Notes under the pieces: model-generated | Told to the model about the DNA's origin: nothing | Databases searched by the model: none | The model's input: the letters and a program-made list of their open reading frames with translations, nothing else | Source of the DNA: Apteryx mantelli | Taxonomy: Eukaryota > Chordata > Aves > Apterygiformes > Apterygidae | Assembly: GCF_036417845.1 (NCBI RefSeq) | Contig: NC_089978.1 | Location: 122,852,183 to 122,916,182 of the forward strand | Direction of reading: 5' to 3' | DNA length: 64,000 bases | Made by a program: the position numbers and the translations under genes | Part shown: positions 35,868 to 64,000 of the stretch, piece after piece | Position numbering within the stretch: position 1 is the first letter of the stretch | Layout of the letters: the number at the start of each line of letters is the position of its first letter

Positions 35868-36828
35868 GAAATGCCTTCATTGCATCATGCAGGATACAAA
35901 AATGATTAGAAAACCTTTATAACTATACTTATAAGTAAAATCAAGATACATCAGGGAACAATAATAATTATATAAACCAAAGCAATTAATTTCTGATAGT
36001 GCGTTAAATCATTAGATTACAGGCTTCTTATGGTGATCTGCCCAGATTATAACTGTCCCTTCTTTCATGATTCAAGTCAGAAGTGGTGTTCATCATGCTA
36101 GACCAACCATGTCACCTGTGTATAGCACAAAAAGAATTCATACCCGTTCATTACAGATACAGGGTTTTAAAAGTACAATAAAAATATTCTGTCAGCCTAT
36201 TTTATTCTGCTTTCAGTTTTTAATTTGCTCCATCAAAAGCCATTAACTTTTCATTAAGGAAAAATGTCTAATGCACTTTCTTTAATTACACGAACCACAT
36301 AGCACATACAACTCTTGATTACTGGAATGGGGACCTCTTTAAAGTCTTAATATATGAGACTTTCTTGAAATTCAGTTCTATTAAATATGTTTTTGCAATA
36401 TTAGTCAAGGTCTTGAAAGTGGTTTTAAACTGGAGACCACTGTATCCTCAGATTTCACTTACTTAAAACTTTGAGGGTATTTTCTTTATATACTGCTTAG
36501 TGTAAACTCCTAGAACTTGCCTCTTTATTTGTATTCTATTTGACAGCAATACTCTGTGCAGACATTCATGTAAAAAATATTCTGGACTGAAATCCTGACT
36601 TTAATGAATTTAGATAGGTAAATATTTTGACACTGACTTCACAGGGACCAATATTCAAGACATTTGAGTAGAGTGTTCACTTGGCACAGAGCAAGATTAG
36701 AATCAAAGTAGGACCTGACTACGTTAAAAGAAAATTGATGTAAGATCCAGCTCAATCTATTCAACAAGGCAGATTAAGAAAACACCTTCTTATGACAAAG
36801 TTTCCTTCTAATATCAAAAGTTTCCATG

Positions 36829-36867
36829 TTTTTTTTTTTTTTTTTTAATATCACCTTGGGGGGGGGG
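36829..36867. repeat. Adjacent poly-T and poly-G runs
   Basis: About 18 T at 36829-36846 and about 10 G at 36858-36867 on the plus strand. In the probable PHLDB2 3' UTR the transcript would carry C and A runs. Confidence 0.9.
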
Positions 36868-37649
36868 AATCGATCTTTATAAAGCTATCCTCTTTTTTTG
36901 TTGTTGATCTCCACAAATGCAGACTTTAAATATCCAGTTGGTGCAACTGGGTTATTTGACCATATAGAATAATGCAACAATTTAATTATGTTAAAAGTCA
37001 GGAAGAGTTTTGGCACTGTTCCATTATAGAAAGCTAAAGTAAAACTAACAATTTGAAAAAAAAAAATTATGATAGGGGAATTTTATAACTCTTTGGCTCT
37101 GTTGTAATACTTAACTACTAAGGCAAGTGTGTGTACCTTAGGGTTGCTTTTTATTTTTTTTATAAAATACTTGACTAAAAGAGTTTTAAAAAGTCAGCTA
37201 ATCATCTATAAATGTCAAATGCTGCATATTAAAATATATGCTATTATACCTTTTTGTTCCATTACTAGAATTTTTGCATACTGATGAGAACACACACATT
37301 TGTAAACTGTTTAGTTTGAGCTTCTGAAGACATTCTCTGTATAGGAGAATTTGTACAGAACTATCATTGAATCAAGATGCTGTCATTTAAATTGCCTGAT
37401 TATCCATTTCAGAGCACTATGATTGAACAGCTTTAGCTCTTTTGCTCCTATACAGATCAAATAAAATAAGCAACAGGTCCTCCTTTTCAATGCATTTGTA
37501 AACCCCTTTCATTCTGAGGTTTTGGGTGCACATCATAAGGAGGGTATTTCTGAGCATTCACCAGCAATCTATGTGGCTTTTCAGATTTTACTACATATGG
37601 CTAACTTCATATGTTAGGTTATTGCAATTTGCCCTATTGCCCCATTTTA

Positions 37650-63253
<25,604 letters not shown>

Positions 63254-64000
63254 CTGTTAATAACAGACATAGAGTTTATATTAAAAACCAATAGCAATGT
63301 AGTGAAAATAAATGCTAGCCATTTTTTTTAAGAGAATAAAGAAACACTCTGAGATAGAAAGCTAGAAATTATACAGCAGAACTCTGACTTCATTCACTTA
63401 CACAGCAGGACTGAACCTCTAGCAGCCTCCAACAAGATGCTCCCCAAAGATTCAAAAGAGTAGATCTAGACTCAAAAAAGATCTTTAAAAAGTAGCATCT
63501 GGAAGTCTCAGGCTATGTCTAAGCTGGCCTGCAGGAGTGTGCCCTTGGCACTCAAGATCCTCATCTTCCACCCGTTCAGACTGGTGACCTAGTTGGATCA
63601 TCCCCACAGGTCCCTGTACAGAGGTTTCACTTGCATGGAAATCATACTTGATTGCAGGGGGAGAAAGAGGGGGACCAGTGTTGGCCTGAGTGTCACCTTA
63701 CGGAGTCAGGTGCCACCAAGGCACATTCCCAAATACCTGGGAGCTCCAAAAGGCTCCCTGGTCCCTTAGTCTAGGAGGAATCATGGACATATTTTCTCTC
63801 AGCTTGATTCCCAATGATTTCAAAAGACTCCAGACCACCTATCCAGCATCCACCATCACAACATTCACAGACTACCAGAAGCGGTTGGGTATTTGATGGT
63901 CCTCAGTATGAGGGTTTCTGAGAAGAAAAAAAGGGCTGGGTTTTATTGGGGAAGGATCAGAATGGTCTGAAAAGAAAGCCCTATTAAATTGTTAAAGATG
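63254..64000 (-). other. PHLDB2: PHLDB2 intron running off the window
   Basis: No exon was recognised between the last identified exon and the end of the window. The upstream coding exons, including the one with the start codon, must lie beyond 64000. Confidence 0.8.

Larger units (their letters stand above)
35862..37649 (-). other. PHLDB2: Probable PHLDB2 3' UTR
   Basis: A coding-free AT-rich stretch after the stop codon, ending at a minus-strand AATAAA at 35867-35862. A length of about 1.8 kb is reasonable for this gene. Alternative hexamers at 36529-36524 and across the stop codon could give shorter forms. Homopolymer runs of T (36829-36846) and G (36858-36867) lie inside. Confidence 0.45.

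Overview
This is vertebrate nuclear DNA, most likely from a bird. Genes are split into short exons with GT/AG junctions, there is a CpG-island promoter, coding sequence is sparse and AT-rich introns are long. The one clear interspersed repeat is the 3' end of a CR1 LINE, the dominant retroposon of birds and other reptiles. The low repeat density and compact introns fit a bird better than a turtle or crocodile, but the species cannot be told.

Three protein genes, all on the minus strand, were assembled exon by exon with compatible splice phases. From high to low coordinate (direction of transcription) they are PHLDB2 (LL5-beta; last 11 recognised coding exons, 63253 down to 37650, 5' part beyond the window end), ABHD10 (complete, 5 coding exons, 34434 to 26321, predicted 290 aa) and TAGLN3 (complete coding region, 4 coding exons, 15099 to 4917, predicted 199 aa). 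The order PHLDB2-ABHD10-TAGLN3, all in one orientation, matches human 3q13.2, so this is a conserved syntenic block.

Layout: 1-4.5 kb is probably intergenic, downstream of TAGLN3. 4.5-15.1 kb is TAGLN3. 15.1-25.8 kb must hold the TAGLN3 non-coding first exon and promoter, which I could not place, plus intergenic DNA. 25.8-34.6 kb is ABHD10, with a CpG island and three NRF1-like sites at its start. 34.7-35.9 kb is a short intergenic gap. 35.9-64 kb is the 3' half of PHLDB2, with one large intron of about 7.3 kb.

The genes are not an operon and share no pathway: PHLDB2 is a cortical PIP3-binding scaffold, ABHD10 a mitochondrial serine hydrolase and TAGLN3 a neuronal calponin-family protein. 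I found no undescribed system. The points worth a second look are small: a tandem splice acceptor in ABHD10, clustered NRF1-like sites, an old palindromic element in a TAGLN3 intron, several short inverted or tandem repeats, and a poly(A)-like hexamer across the PHLDB2 stop codon. No retroviral or other capsid-bearing element was recognised.
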